Shown: in pieces, positions 1-10,893 of the stretch | Position numbering within the stretch: the first letter of the stretch is position 1 | How the letters are laid out: each line of letters opens with the position of its first letter | Assembly (NCBI GenBank): GCA_963754135.1 | Contig: CAVWEY010000003.1 | Coordinates: 1,240,001 to 1,304,000 of the forward strand | Reading direction: 5' to 3' | Source: JAJFUI01 sp963754135 | Lineage (GTDB): Bacteria; Planctomycetota; Planctomycetia; Pirellulales; Thermoguttaceae | DNA: 64,000 nt | Notes under the pieces: model-generated | Databases searched by the model: none | Told to the model about the DNA's origin: nothing | The model's input: the letters and a program-made list of their open reading frames with translations, nothing else | Translations under genes and position numbers: made by a program

Positions 1-1104
1 GACCCGCGCCTCGCTCATCTGGCGGTCCTCCTCGAACTTTCGCGCGATCAGCGTCGGCGCGGTGGGCGAATACGGATCGACCTTGCGGTTGGCGCGGAAG
101 ACCCCCAGCAACACGGCGTAGCGGGTGTCCGGCTCCGCGGCATCCGTGACTTTCAATCCGGCGGGCGCCGGCGCATCGGCGTCATTGACCGCCGCCGGCC
201 GGACTTCGTTGCTCACGGGGTCCCAATCGACGTAAGGATTATTGATGACCGCCTGGGGGATCGACTGGTCGACGATCCGTTCCAGCACCTGCTGAATCAT
301 CCGCTGCTTGGCCAGCCCTTCTGGGCCGGTGGGATACTGGGCCTTGATCTCGTCGCGGAGGTTCCAGTGGGCCGATAGCCGGAGTTTCGGCGGGAAAGGC
401 CGCCGGCCGGCCGCGTCCAACAGGTGGTGCATGCAAATCCTATACTGGGCGATGTAAAGTTCGGCCGCCGATTGGCTCTGGGAGACGGCCTGGAGCACAT
501 CGGCGGGGATGCGCTTGGCGAAGCGGTCGGCCAGCCGCGTCTCGGCCCACTGTCGCCGCGACCATTTATCGCCGTCGTCCAACCGCTCCTGGAGCGTCGT
601 CAAGGGGAAGTTCAGCAACACGACGAAGGCCAGCTTGTTGGCGAAGAAGTCGTCCGTCAGGTGGGCGCCCGGTTCGTAGCCGGCCGCGGTTTCGTCCAGC
701 GGCAGCAACGGGCCGAGGTCCAAGTCGGCCTGCCGCCGCAGCTCGTAGCGCATTTCGGCCGTATGCCCGCCCAGCTTTTCCATCAGGCGGTCGAAGCGGT
801 TGAACACCGCGTCCAGGGTGGCCTGGTCGCCGGCGAAGTTTTCGCGGACGAAGGCCCCGAAGGCGGCGGCGGCGCCATCCTCGGCCCGCCAGAACTGGCC
901 CACTTGCCGCAATCCCCGCTGCAACCGGGCCCGCTGCGGCTCGCCGTACTTGGCGGCCAGTTCCGTTTCGAGCTTCGCCGCGGAATCATGGAACCACAAG
1001 GGCGGGGCGGCAGAATCCGCGGCGCCGCCGCGGGACGATGGAACGGCCAGTGCGGCCAAAGTGCAGAACATCAGAATCGCGCCATGAGGATTTTGTAGTT
1101 TCAT
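1..1104 (-). CDS. Secreted protein of unknown function, 3' end outside the window
   Basis: The frame is open for 368 codons from the ATG at 1104 to the window edge, so the C-terminus is missing. It begins MKLQNPHGAILMFC and continues with an alanine-rich hydrophobic stretch to about residue 30, which reads as a Sec signal peptide; the mature protein would be outside the cytoplasm. The rest is soluble, rich in Arg, Glu and Ala, with no transmembrane segment or catalytic motif that I recognise. A codon-level reading of this strand is continuous, whereas overlapping frames on the other strand are shorter and have no plausible start. The upstream side is closed by a long hairpin repeat (1129-1208). 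Function unknown. Confidence 0.6.
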   Translation of the reverse strand, partial: MKLQNPHGAILMFCTLAALAVPSSRGGAADSAAPPLWFHDSAAKLETELAAKYGEPQRARLQRGLRQVGQFWRAEDGAAAAFGAFVRENFAGDQATLDAVFNRFDRLMEKLGGHTAEMRYELRRQADLDLGPLLPLDETAAGYEPGAHLTDDFFANKLAFVVLLNFPLTTLQERLDDGDKWSRRQWAETRLADRFAKRIPADVLQAVSQSQSAAELYIAQYRICMHHLLDAAGRRPFPPKLRLSAHWNLRDEIKAQYPTGPEGLAKQRMIQQVLERIVDQSIPQAVINNPYVDWDPVSNEVRPAAVNDADAPAPAGLKVTDAAEPDTRYAVLLGVFRANRKVDPYSPTAPTLIARKFEEDRQMSEARV

Positions 1105-1128
1105 CGGTGGGGGAGTTGTCGAATTTTT

Positions 1129-1208
1129 GGGTGGCACGCCCTGAGCGCAGCGAAGGGCGTGGTGAACGACCAGGTCACGCCCTTCGCTGCGCTCAGGGCG
1201 TGCCACCC
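1129..1208. repeat. Perfect hairpin, 33-bp arms (GGGTGGCACGCCCTGA subfamily)
   Basis: Arms 1129-1161 and 1176-1208 are exact reverse complements around a 14-bp loop. The outer arm GGGTGGCACGCCCTGA recurs in the hairpin at 48470-48550. It lies between two minus-strand genes, and no T-run follows it, so it is not a plain terminator. Confidence 0.9.
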
Positions 1209-1267
1209 TCAGCGGGCGAGGGACGCGCCAACCAACCGGCGATTATACCGCTCTCGCGTCAATTCGT

Positions 1268-4145
1268 CTACTCCGCGGCGGCCGGGGGCCGGCGCAACAC
1301 GGCGCGGGCCCGAAGCCCTTGGTTCTCGAAGGTCAGGCCGAAATCGCCCCGCGAAAAATCGCTCAACACGGGCGGGGCGGGCGGGCCTTGCTTCGGCTGG
1401 CCCGGATGACCGTACACGGTCGATTCCATCGTCTGGTATTTCTCGTTCCAGACGTATTTGCCGCCGCCCGGACAGACCAACTCCACGCCCCAAACCGCCC
1501 GATGCACGGCCACGGGATCGCGGTCCGGGTAGAGCCGCTTCCACTCGTTGAGGATCGGCAAGTTGTTCCAGCACTGCTGCTGCATCTGGCGGACGTATTG
1601 GTTGCGGCCGGCGGCGTTGGCGACCTCCAGAATCTTGCGGTCCACCCGCAAGGCGGCGCTGCTGCCGAGCCACGGCCGGGCGTCTGCCCTAAGTCCGGCT
1701 TGTGGCACAGCCGCCCCCGGCTGTGCTAATCCGGCCGGCACAGCCGAGGGCGGCTGTGCCACATTGGCCTGCGCCTTCTGCCGCATGAGCGAACGGCCGA
1801 TCGCGTGCTGGAGCACCGCCTCGCTCAGCGTGACCGTCAGCGCGCCGTCGACAGTCGTGTAATAAATGGCGATGTTCTCGAACTCGCGGGGCACCGCCTG
1901 CCGCCCCTTCACCGGCGTGATGCGGACGTAGGGCTGGTCCTGGTACTTCAGCGATTCCCACTGCGTCAGGCCCGGCGCGGTCTGCTCGATGAAGGCCCGG
2001 GCACTGGTCAGAAACACGGCCAGCTTGAGCGGATTCGAGGCGTCGATCCGCACGGCCACCGGCAGCCGATGCACGTTCTTCTCGAAAAACTCCTCCATTT
2101 CGCGCCCGTCGCCCTGCTTCACCCTCGCCAGATCGCTCCAGAACGGGTCGTCGTCGGCATAGACGCTCACCCAGCGGCCGATCCACCCCAGCGAGACCGC
2201 CTGGCCCATCGTCGCCATGAAGTTCTCACCCATGCGGAAGGTGGGCGACTGGCGGTTGATGGCCAGCATGAACTGGGCCAGGGCGTAGTGCGGATCGCCG
2301 TCGGCCGGCTCGAACTTGCCGCCCTGGGCGATCGAGAGCATCTCGTTGTACTCGCTGGCGACGATCAACGGCATGACGGTCAGGTCGGCGGCCAGCCGCC
2401 GCTTGCCCAGCGAAACCCTGAGGGCGATCGGGTCGAAGGCCCAACTCCAATTCCGTTGGTAGCCGTCGCGCCATTGCCGATAGGCGTCGGCCTCGGCCTG
2501 CGTGACTTCGTCCAGGGGGATTTCAGCGATGGGCGTCATGAAGTCCAGCGTGCCGAAGGTCGAAGAGGCAACCCCGGTGGGTGTCAATGTCAACTCGCCG
2601 CCGCCGAGGACCGGCAAATCGGTGTGGATCACCCCGGGCTTGACCGTCTTGCGGACCAGGGCGTCAAGCTGCGAGGCCTGGAGGTCGGCCAGGACCGCCC
2701 GGGCGCGGGTGCGGCGGGAGTCGGCGATCCGCCACCGCGGCCCGCACCACCGCCGGATCGTTGGATCGCTCAAGAACACCAGCGCCGTTTCGTTCGCATC
2801 GCCCAGCGGATAGCGGCTGCGGAAGAACGTGTACTCGGGCAGGTCGGCGATCGATTTCGACTTGCCGCTGCGCACCACGATCAACCGTTTAAGCTGCTCC
2901 ATTGAATTCGTGACCACGATCGCCCCGTCCAGTCTCGCGACGTAGCTCCAGAGACTCCGGTTCGGTGTGAGGACCGCCCGGTACGGAATGATATACCCGC
3001 CGTTTATCGGACTCGCCTCTCGCACTTGAGCGGCTGCGAGGAAGAGTTTGCCGGATAGCAACTCGTAGAGTACATCCGGCTGCGCCGTCTCAAACAGCAC
3101 CGCCACGTCCGTCCCGGTCGAGAAATACGGATCGGAACCGGTCAGGGCGACGCTCTTGACGAGCTTCGGACCAATTAGCCGGCCGAGCGTGCTCATTGAC
3201 AGTCCGAGTTGCCGCTCGTACCGCTTCACGATGCCGGCGTCTTCCGACCGCGGCTGGGCCAGCCGCAGCACGGGCGTGTCGTGCCGGTTCGTTTCATCCG
3301 CCACGGCCGTGAGGGCCTGGAAATTGGGGAAGAACACGACGTATTGATCGGCCGGTATCTTCCCGGCCAGGGGGTCCAGCTTCGGCCGTGCGTCCTTGAT
3401 CGAGCGCCTTCCAGTCGATTTCCTGGATCGTGATGCCGGTGAGCGAGTCGATTTTGACCGGCATTTCGTTGGGCCGCATGGGGGGCAGGGTGCGGTCGAG
3501 TTGCAGGTTCTCGCTCATCGCCCGCCCGCCGGTAAACAGTTCGTAGGTCCGGACCAACTGGTCGCGCTGGTCAGGCCTCCAGCCGACGGCCGGGCGCGGC
3601 TCGCTTCGCGGTGGGAGCCTCGACTCCGCCCGGGCGAGTCGGGCCTGGTAGCGGAACCATGCCCCGCCGGGAATGTCACGGTCAAAAAGATTTTCATAAT
3701 GGGCGATTTTCGCCTGCTGGAATTCCACCTTCGCCTCGGGTTTCGCCGCCGATGCGGGGACCGTGAATTTCAGGACGACCATGTCCGTCAGGTCGGAATT
3801 GGGCACGAACAGACGGCCGGCAACGTTCGTTCCCTCTGGGGCGCGGATTAGGGCGCGAGTGTAATCGGGGCCGGTCGCATAACGCAAGTACCAGGTATCC
3901 CCCTCTTCGCCGTGGCCGGCAATGTAGACCTCGCCTGGGCCGTCCAGGGCCGCGTAAGGCCGCATCGTATAGACCCGGGCATTCTCGTGATAAGACCAGC
4001 CGGCGTCATTCTTCCTGGTGGGCAAGTTCCCGTCGACGAGCCTCAATTCGTGGATCGGGACGTCGTAGTAGGCGTCCCCGGCAAGGGCCGCCCCGGCCGA
4101 GCCGATCGCCAGGGCCAACGCAATCGTCCGCATGAGAATAGACAT
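1268..4145 (-). CDS. Large secreted protein of unknown function (one frameshift)
   Basis: Two frames form one gene of roughly 950 codons. The N-terminal part starts at ATG 4145 after a GAGGAA ribosome binding site and begins MSILMRTIALALAIGSAG, a clear signal peptide ending near ALAGDA. It runs to about 3400, where an extra base shifts the frame; the expected reading IDWKALIKDARPK then continues into the long C-terminal frame ending at 1268. No enzyme motif is visible. The C-terminal part contains an in-frame hairpin repeat (1703-1761) that adds a Pro/Ala-rich stretch, VAQPPSAVPAGLAQPG. The protein is probably exported and soluble. Its relation to the partial secreted protein next to it is unknown. 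Confidence 0.6.
1703..1761. repeat. Hairpin repeat inside a coding sequence
   Basis: Arms of 24 bp beginning TGGCACAGCCGCC match with one mismatch. The element lies within the large secreted protein and keeps its frame open, adding about 20 Ala/Pro-rich residues. Confidence 0.8.
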
Positions 4146-4171
4146 GGTCGTTCCTCGCTGTTGAACCAAGA

Positions 4172-4199
4172 GCAATAGCCAACAGCCGGCGGCTATTGC
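4172..4199. repeat. Short inverted repeat, truncated relative of the AATAGCC subfamily
   Basis: GCAATAGCC and GGCTATTGC pair around a loop containing AACAGCCGGC. The words match the larger hairpins at 53301-53385 and 45284-45360. It sits just upstream of the start of the secreted protein gene. Confidence 0.55.
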
Positions 4200-4284
4200 G
4201 CCGTCCGCGCTGCATCGCCATCAACGGCGACAATCCGAGCGCTAATATAACGCACCCGATGAGACCGTCCAGTATGCCGCGGGG

Positions 4285-4812
4285 CTATCTGGTCGGATTG
4301 GGATAGGCTGGCGAGGACGGCGGCGGCGGAAGCGACGGATAGCTCCCCGCAGCCGGCGGCGGGCTCGGCTGGGCCGGCTGATAGGTCGTCGGCGGCGGCT
4401 GATTCGGCACGGGCGGCTGTGGGTAGGTCCGAGCCGGCTGCTGATAGCCGCCATACTGCTGCTGGTATGTGGCCGGCGGCTGCTGGTATGTCGCCGGCGG
4501 AGGGGTGTATGCCGGGGCCTGATAGTTATAGGCCGGCTGGGGGTAGTTGTATGCGGGCGGCGGGTAGTAATACGCCGGCGGCGGGGCGTAGTAGTACGGG
4601 TAGCGGTAATACGAGTAGTACGGATATGAGTATGGATAGCCGTATGGATATGGATAATCTGGGTAGTATGGGTATGGATTGTAGACCGGCAAGCCGATGC
4701 CGATCCCGATCCTTAACCCACCGCCCGCCTCGGCTGCGGACCACGGAATTGCCCAAATGGCCACGCAAACGGTTAGGAGGGCAGCGACGTACAGTAGTCT
4801 TTTCCCCGTCAT
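4285..4812 (-). CDS. Secreted Tyr/Pro-rich low-complexity protein
   Basis: The 175-residue protein starts MTGKRLLYVAALLTVCVAIW and has a signal peptide of about 30 residues ending near AAEAG. The mature part consists almost entirely of short Tyr-Pro repeats (PYPYYPDYPYPYGYP type), then Gln/Pro-rich repeats (PPATYQQ), then a Pro/Ser tail. There is no globular domain. Composition alone resembles extracellular or cell-envelope structural proteins, but no family can be named. GGAGA about 8 bases before the ATG serves as the ribosome binding site. The biased composition comes with ordinary codon use, so this looks like a real gene and not a chance frame. Confidence 0.6.
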   Translation of the reverse strand: MTGKRLLYVAALLTVCVAIWAIPWSAAEAGGGLRIGIGIGLPVYNPYPYYPDYPYPYGYPYSYPYYSYYRYPYYYAPPPAYYYPPPAYNYPQPAYNYQAPAYTPPPATYQQPPATYQQQYGGYQQPARTYPQPPVPNQPPPTTYQPAQPSPPPAAGSYPSLPPPPSSPAYPNPTR

Positions 4813-5184
4813 TTCAGAGTCTCCGATGCTACCAGATTGCCCAAAGAGCAGCTAGCCGGTCTTTCAAGGAGGCGGATTGTACCACCATCATCCAATCGGC
4901 CAAGGGCAGTTTCGGCTCAAATGATTCTTTCTGTACTTCACCGGGTAGGCCGCATTTTTCAGGAAGTGTGCCACTGCTTGGAACAAGCAGTGCCGCCCCA
5001 CCACCTGAGGCCAAACACTGCTTGTTCCAAGCAGTGGCACACATTTGCTCATCACCCCGCGTGGAATTATCGCACCCCCACGCCCCCCAGTAGTGCCCCC
5101 CCTCACGCGAGTAATTTACATCCCTCTCGATTGCTAAGATAATAACCTTTCTGAAGTGTCAGCCTTTTCCTGGGGAATCGGGCG
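4813..5184. other. Intergenic region without a gene
   Basis: This 372-bp gap between divergent genes holds the hairpin at 4967-5041 and presumably both promoters. I see no convincing coding frame or RNA gene. Confidence 0.5.
4967..5041. repeat. Hairpin repeat, TGTGCCACTGCTTGGAACAA subfamily
   Basis: Arms 4967-4992 and 5016-5041 (26 bp) are exact reverse complements. A related copy lies inside the ABC permease gene at 58364-58440. Confidence 0.9.
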
Positions 5185-8100
5185 ATGGCAAAAAAATCGG
5201 GCCTTCGCAAGCGCAAGACGCTCCCCGCCCCTACGCGCTCGACGGAAATCCAAGGACCTGGGACATCGAGTATCGCCGTGGTGGGGCTAGGCGGGTCGGC
5301 CGGCGCCCTGGGGGCGTTCGAGCGGTTTTTCGCGGCCTTGCCCGCCCAGAGCGGCGCGGCGTTCGTCCTCATCCAGCACCTGGCCCCCGCCCACGCGAGT
5401 CTGCTGCCGGAACTCGTGGCGCAGCACACCCGCATGAAGGTTGTCCAGGCGCAGGACGGCGCGCCCGTCGAGCCGAACTGTGTTTACGTCATTCCTCCCA
5501 ATCAATACCTGGGCATCCGCGAGGGAGTTCTCTTTCTGGCCGAGCCGGTCAAGCAGGACGGCATCCGGATGCCCATCGACTTCTTTTTCCGCTCGCTGGC
5601 GGAAGACCGCCAGCAGCGGGCAATCGGCATCCTCTTCTCCGGGGCCGGCTCGGACGGGACGCTGGGCGTGCGGGCGATCCGGGGCGGCGGCGGGTTGGTC
5701 ATTGCCCAGGACCCGGACACGGCCCAGTTCGACACGATGCCCCGCAGCGCGATTGCCACCGGACTGGTCGATTTCGTCCTGCCGCCGGAGCGGATGCCGG
5801 AAGCGCTCGTGGAATACCTCCGGCATCCCTATGTGCGGGGCGGAGAGCCGGCGGCCGTGCTTGCGGCGGAAGGAAAACCGGGAGGCGTGCAAGACATCCT
5901 GGCCCTCGTGCTGGCCCAAACAGGCTGCGATTTCCGCTGCTACAAGACGAACACCATCTTGAGACGCATCGAACGCCGGATGGGACTGCACCGCATCGCG
6001 GACGTAGCCCAGTATAGCAGTATGCTCTCGCGGGACTGCGCATGAGGTCGACCAGTTGTTGCGGGACCTGCTGATCAACGTCACGTCGTTCTTCCGCGAC
6101 CCCGAGGCGTTTGAGGAACTGCGCGAGAAGGTCATCCGTCCGTTGGTCGCGGCGAAGCCGTCCGACGAGCCGTTGCGCGTCTGGGTGCCCGGCTGCGCAT
6201 CGGGCGAGGAGGCGTACTCCCTGGCGATGCTGCTGATGGAGGAGGCCGCGGCCGCGCGGAAACACTGCGCCGTACACGTCTTCGCCACGGACATCGACGA
6301 AGAGGCGCTGAAATTCGCCCGGCTGGGCGTCTACCCGGAGAGCATCGTTGCCGACGTGGAGGCGGACCGCCTGGCGAAGTTCTTCGTCAGGAAGGACACG
6401 GGCTTTCACGTCAGCGACGCGCCTCGCAAGTCGGTCGTCTTCGCCGTGCAGAACCTGATTAGCGATCCGCCTTTTTCCAAGATGGACCTCATCAGTTGCC
6501 GCAATCTGTTGATCTACCTGGATGCCGAGACGCAGAGCCGGCTGATGCCGCTCTTGAATTTCGCGTTGAATGCCGGCGGGTATCTGTTCCTGGGCAAATC
6601 GGAGGGTATCGGCGGGCGGAGCGACCTGTTCGAGTTGGTTTCGAAGAAGGCGCGGCTCTACCGCCGCCTTGCGCCGGCCCGCCCGGTCGCCCTGGAGTCC
6701 CCGCTGTTGCCCGGCCGGAAGAGAGCCCTTCCGAGCGGGCCGCCGGCGCCGCTGCGGCCCCCGGCGGCCGCCCTGACGGACGCCATCCGGCAGGCCCTGT
6801 TGAGCCACTTTTCCGCCAGCGTGGTGCTGGTGGACCGGAAGGGGCAGATTCTTCACTTCCACGGCCAGACCGGCAAGTACCTCAACATGCCGGCGGCCGA
6901 GCCCAACTTGAATCTGCCGGACCTGGCCAAGCAGGGGCTGCCGCTGAAACTGCGGTCGGCCATGCACAAGGCGATCGAGGGCGGCAAGACGGTCGTGCTC
7001 AATCGCGTGCCGGTCGGCGGGGATGACGGCGGCTTTTTCGTCCGCGTCACGGTCGCCCCCGTCCGGCAGCGGGCCGAGACGGAGCCGCTGCTGGCCGTAA
7101 TCTTCGAGGACGTTGCCCGGCCGGCAACCGCCGGCGTCGAACTAGCCCCATCCGGCCCGAGCGAAACCGCGGTGAAGCAGCTCGAAGATGAATTGAAGGC
7201 CGCCCGGCACGACCACCAGTCCACGGTCGACGACCTCTTGGCCTCGAACGAGGAACTGCGGGTGGCCAACGAGGAAGTGATTTCTTCCAACGAGGAACTC
7301 CAGTCCACCAACGAAGAACTGGAAACCTCCAAGGAGGAATTGCAGTCGGTCAACGAAGAACTGACGACCGTCAACAGCCAACTTCAGGAGAAGGTCCATC
7401 AACTGGACACGGCCAACAGCGACATGGCCAACCTGCTGAAGTCCTCCGAGATCGCCACGCTCTTCCTGGACGACGAGCTGCGGATCAAGTTCTTCACTCC
7501 CGCCATGACGCGGATCTTGAACCTGATCCCCGCCGACATGGGGCGTCCGCTGACGCACCTCTCGCTGGAACGGGCCGGCTGCGACCTGGCGGCCGACGTA
7601 CGGGCCGCGGCGCAGGTGCGCCGGTGGCGGACAAAGAGGTGCGGCACGCCGACGGCTCCTCTTACCTCCTCCGCGTCACCCCCTACCGCACGCACGTGGA
7701 ACGGGTGGACGGCGTGGTCATTACGCTGATCGACCTCACGAACCTCCGCCGGACGGAGAAACAACTGGCCCAGATCGTCGAGTCGTCCAACGACGCCATC
7801 TTCGCCAAGACTTTGGAGGGAACCATCCTCACCTGGAACCGGGCGGCGGAGGCGATCTACGGCTACCCGGCCGCGGAGGCGGTCGGCCGGAGCGTCGCCA
7901 TGCTGGTTCCGCCCGAGCGGATGGGCGAGTTGGCGGAAATTGTGGAGCGGATCAAAGGCGGGGAAAGCATCACCGCCCTGGAGACGGAACGCATCAGGAA
8001 GGAGGGACGAAACGTTCACGTCTCGCTGAGCTTGTCCCCGATGCGGGACGCCTCGGGGCAGATCGTCGGCATCTCGACGGTCGCGCGGGATCTCACCGAG

Positions 8101-10067
8101 CGGCGGCGGGCCGAGGCGGAAACGGCGAGACTGGCATCCTTCCCGCTTCTCAACCCCATGCCCGTCGTTGAACTCGACCTGGACGGGCGGGTTACTTTCG
8201 TCAGCCCGTCGGCACAACGGTTGTTTCCCGACCTCGAACAACGTGGTTCTCGGTCATCCCTGGCTGGCCGGTGCGGGCCTGTTGGTCGGCGCTGGCCGGG
8301 AGGATGCCGGCGTTGCCGCCCGTGACGTGACGGTAGGCAAACGCCATTACGATCAATCGTTGTTCTATGTTTCGGAGGTCCGGCGGATCCGCATTTATGG
8401 GATGGACATTACCGAGCGTATCGAGGCCGAAGAATCGCTGGCCAAGGAACGGGCCAATCTCCGGGCGGTCTTCGACGTGGTGAACGTCGGCATGTTGGTG
8501 ATCGACGAAGACGGCGAAGTCAAGCAAGTCAACGACACGCTTTCCCGATGGGTCAAAAAGGACGTGTTGGTGCGGGAGGGGGGGCAACCGGGCGACTTCG
8601 TCGGCTGCGTCCATGCCCTGGCCAATCCCGCCGGCTGCGGGCACAGCCCCCATTGCGCTTCATGCCCCATCCGCAACACGTTCGCATCGGTGTTGCAACT
8701 CGGGCAGCCCGTCCACGACGTAGAGGCGGAGGCCCTCCTTTCGGTCGATGGAAGCCAACTCCGCCTGTGGCTTGAGGTCAGCGCCGATCCGCTCACCTTG
8801 GACGGCAAGCGGCACGTGATCCTCGCCATGAACAACATCACCGCGCGCAAGCAGGCCGAGGAAGCGCTGCGGCAGACGGCCGAGGAACTGGCCCGCTCGA
8901 ACAAGGACCTGGAACAGTTCGCCTACGTGGCCTCGCACGACCTCCGGGAGCCGCTGCGGACGGTGGCGGGCTTCGTGCAACTGCTCCAGAAGAAGTATCC
9001 GAAGCAAATCGACGCGGAGGCCAACACCTTCATCGGGTATGCCGTGGACGGCACCAAGCGGATGGAGACTCTGATCAAGGACCTGCTGGCTTACGCCCGG
9101 GTGGGCACCCGCCGCCGCGAGCCGGTCCCCATCGACGCCGGCGAGGCGCTCGGGCAGGCCCTGGAAAATCTGCGCGGAAGCATCCAGGAGGCGGGAGCCG
9201 AAATCACGCGGGGCGACTTGCCGACCGTCCGCGGCCCTCCTTTCGGTCGATGGAAGCCAACTCCGCCTGTGGCTTGAGGTCAGCGCCGATCCGCTCACCT
9301 TGGACGGCAAGCGGCACGTGATCCTCGCCATGAACAACATCACCGCGCGCAAGCAGGCCGAGGAAGCGCTGCGGCAGACGGCCGAGGAACTGGCCCGCTC
9401 GAACAAGGACCTGGAACAGTTCGCCTACGTGGCCTCGCACGACCTCCGGGAGCCGCTGCGGACGGTGGCGGGCTTCGTGCAACTGCTCCAGAAGAAGTAT
9501 CCGAAGCAAATCGACGCGGAGGCCAACACCTTCATCGGGTATGCCGTGGACGGCACCAAGCGGATGGAGACTCTGATCAAGGACCTGCTGGCTTACGCCC
9601 GGGTGGGCACCCGCCGCCGCGAGCCGGTCCCCATCGACGCCGGCGAGGCGCTCCGGCAGGCCCTGGAAAATCTGCGCGGAAGCATCCAGGAGGCGGGAGC
9701 CGAAATCACGCGGGGCGACTTGCCGACCGTCCGCGCCGACCCGTCGCAACTGGCCCAACTCTTCCAGAATCTGCTGGGCAATGCGCTGAAGTTCCGCAGC
9801 GACGCGCCGCCGAGGGTTCACGTCGATGCCCGCCGGGAGGCAGACTACTGGCAGTTCTCGGTGCGCGACAACGGCATCGGCATCGACTCCAAGTTCCAGG
9901 ATGAGATCTTCGACGTCTTCCGGCGCCTGCACCGCCGCGAACAGTACGAGGGCACGGGCATCGGCCTGGCCATCTGCAAAAAAATCATGGACCGGCACGG
10001 CGGACGGATCTGGGTGGAATCGCAACCGGGCGAGGGCGCCACCTTCCACTTCACCCTCCCCGCGTAG
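5185..10067 (+). CDS. CheB-CheR-PAS-histidine kinase fusion (three frameshifts and an internal duplication)
   Basis: This is one signalling gene read through several frames. Domains in order: CheB methylesterase (about residues 28-210; VGLGGSAGA, the His of IQHLAP and GAGSDGT give the Ser-His-Asp set); CheR (TSFFRDP, then the SAM-binding VPGCASGEEAYSLAM and ISCRNLLIYL); a PAS-like region; a long coiled coil of SSNEELQSTNEELETS type; PAS domains; then HisKA with phospho-accepting His in ASHDLREPLR; and HATPase (NLLGNALKF, DNGIGID, GTGIGLAI). This is the known CheB/CheR-PAS-kinase hybrid class, which links receptor-methylation-type chemistry to a sensor kinase. Frame breaks lie near 6037, 7610 and 8245. 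A 502-bp tandem duplication (8731-9734) breaks the kinase again; without it the protein would run on cleanly. Start: ATG at 5185. Confidence 0.8.
8731..9734 (+). repeat. 502-bp direct tandem duplication
   Basis: Positions 8731-9232 repeat at 9233-9734 with one visible mismatch (CTCGGG versus CTCCGG). The unit covers the last PAS segment and the HisKA domain. Its length is not a multiple of three, so it shifts the frame. Confidence 0.9.
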
Positions 10068-10074
10068 CCACATT

Positions 10075-10893
10075 TCACATGCAGGCCGTAACCCGGCCGG
10101 CCAGCGAGGTGCGGCGGGCGGCCAGTTGGACGCGGGCGCGGAATGCGGCGAGATAATCTTCCCGCGCCGCGGCGTTGAAGAGAATCTGGCGGTACTGCGG
10201 CAAGAGCGCGGGAAAGTCCGCCCGCAGCAACTCGGCCACCGCCGGCCAGACGCGGGGACGCGGATTCAAGGCGTCCACCCACACCTGCTCGACTTCCAGC
10301 TCGGCCGCCCGGCGGAGCAGCTCCTCGATCTGCGTTTGACTGTCGGAGAGGAAAGGGAGCAGGGGGCCGAACATGACGCTCGTTTTCAGGCCGGCGCGGC
10401 GGGCGTCGCGGAGCACGTCGAGCCGCTGTTGAATGCTCGCCGCCCCAGGCTCCCAGAGTTTTTGCAGCCGCCGCTCCAGCGTGGTCAGCGTGACGCCGAC
10501 CCGCACGGGCCGGCCGGCGAAGAGATCGAAGTCCCTGCGAACCAGCGTGCTCTTGGTGAGCGTGCTCAAGGAAAAACCCCGCTCCAGCAGGAGCTCGCAA
10601 CAGCGGCGCGTGAGCCGCCAGTGGGCCTCGACCGGCTGCCAAGCGTCGCAGGCGCTGCTGATGAAGACCTCGCCCGGGGCGGCGCGGCGCAATTGCCGCT
10701 TGAGGACCTCGACCGCGTTCACTTTCACGTCGACGAACTGGCCCCAGGGCTCGTCGTGGGGATGGAACCGCTGCATGAAGCGGGCATAGCAGTAGACGCA
10801 GGCGTGGCCGCAGCCGGTGTAGCAGTTCAGCGTGTAGTCGCCCAGCCCGCCCCGGTTGAGAATCGTCTTGCAAACGGTTTCGCGGACAATCAC
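10075..10893 (-). CDS. Radical SAM protein, SplB-like (Rv2578c type)
   Basis: A 272-residue radical SAM enzyme. The cluster-binding motif is CGHACVYC (Cys-x3-Cys-x2-Cys) at residues 28-35, in NCYTGCGHACVYCYARF, followed by FISSACDAWQP and the TKSTLVRRD region shared by spore-photoproduct-lyase-like proteins. These bind a 4Fe-4S cluster and cleave SAM; this subfamily is common outside spore formers and its substrate is not established, so DNA repair is only a guess. The start overlaps the stop of the HEPN gene by four bases (ATGA), so it is translationally coupled to the MNT-HEPN pair. Length is typical of the family. Confidence 0.8.
   Translation of the reverse strand: MIVRETVCKTILNRGGLGDYTLNCYTGCGHACVYCYARFMQRFHPHDEPWGQFVDVKVNAVEVLKRQLRRAAPGEVFISSACDAWQPVEAHWRLTRRCCELLLERGFSLSTLTKSTLVRRDFDLFAGRPVRVGVTLTTLERRLQKLWEPGAASIQQRLDVLRDARRAGLKTSVMFGPLLPFLSDSQTQIEELLRRAAELEVEQVWVDALNPRPRVWPAVAELLRADFPALLPQYRQILFNAAAREDYLAAFRARVQLAARRTSLAGRVTACM

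Noticed and set aside
424..1098. Open reading frame of 224 codons on the plus strand
   Set aside because: It mirrors the continuous minus-strand secreted protein, has no plausible family, start or ribosome binding site, and is a GC-rich shadow frame.
1805..2905. Plus-strand frame of 366 codons
   Set aside because: Opposite-strand shadow of the large secreted protein; composition (His/Arg/Gly-rich) is typical of shadows in GC-rich DNA.
5287..6294. Long minus-strand frames under the CheB-CheR gene
   Set aside because: The plus strand carries clear CheB and CheR motifs; the minus frames do not.
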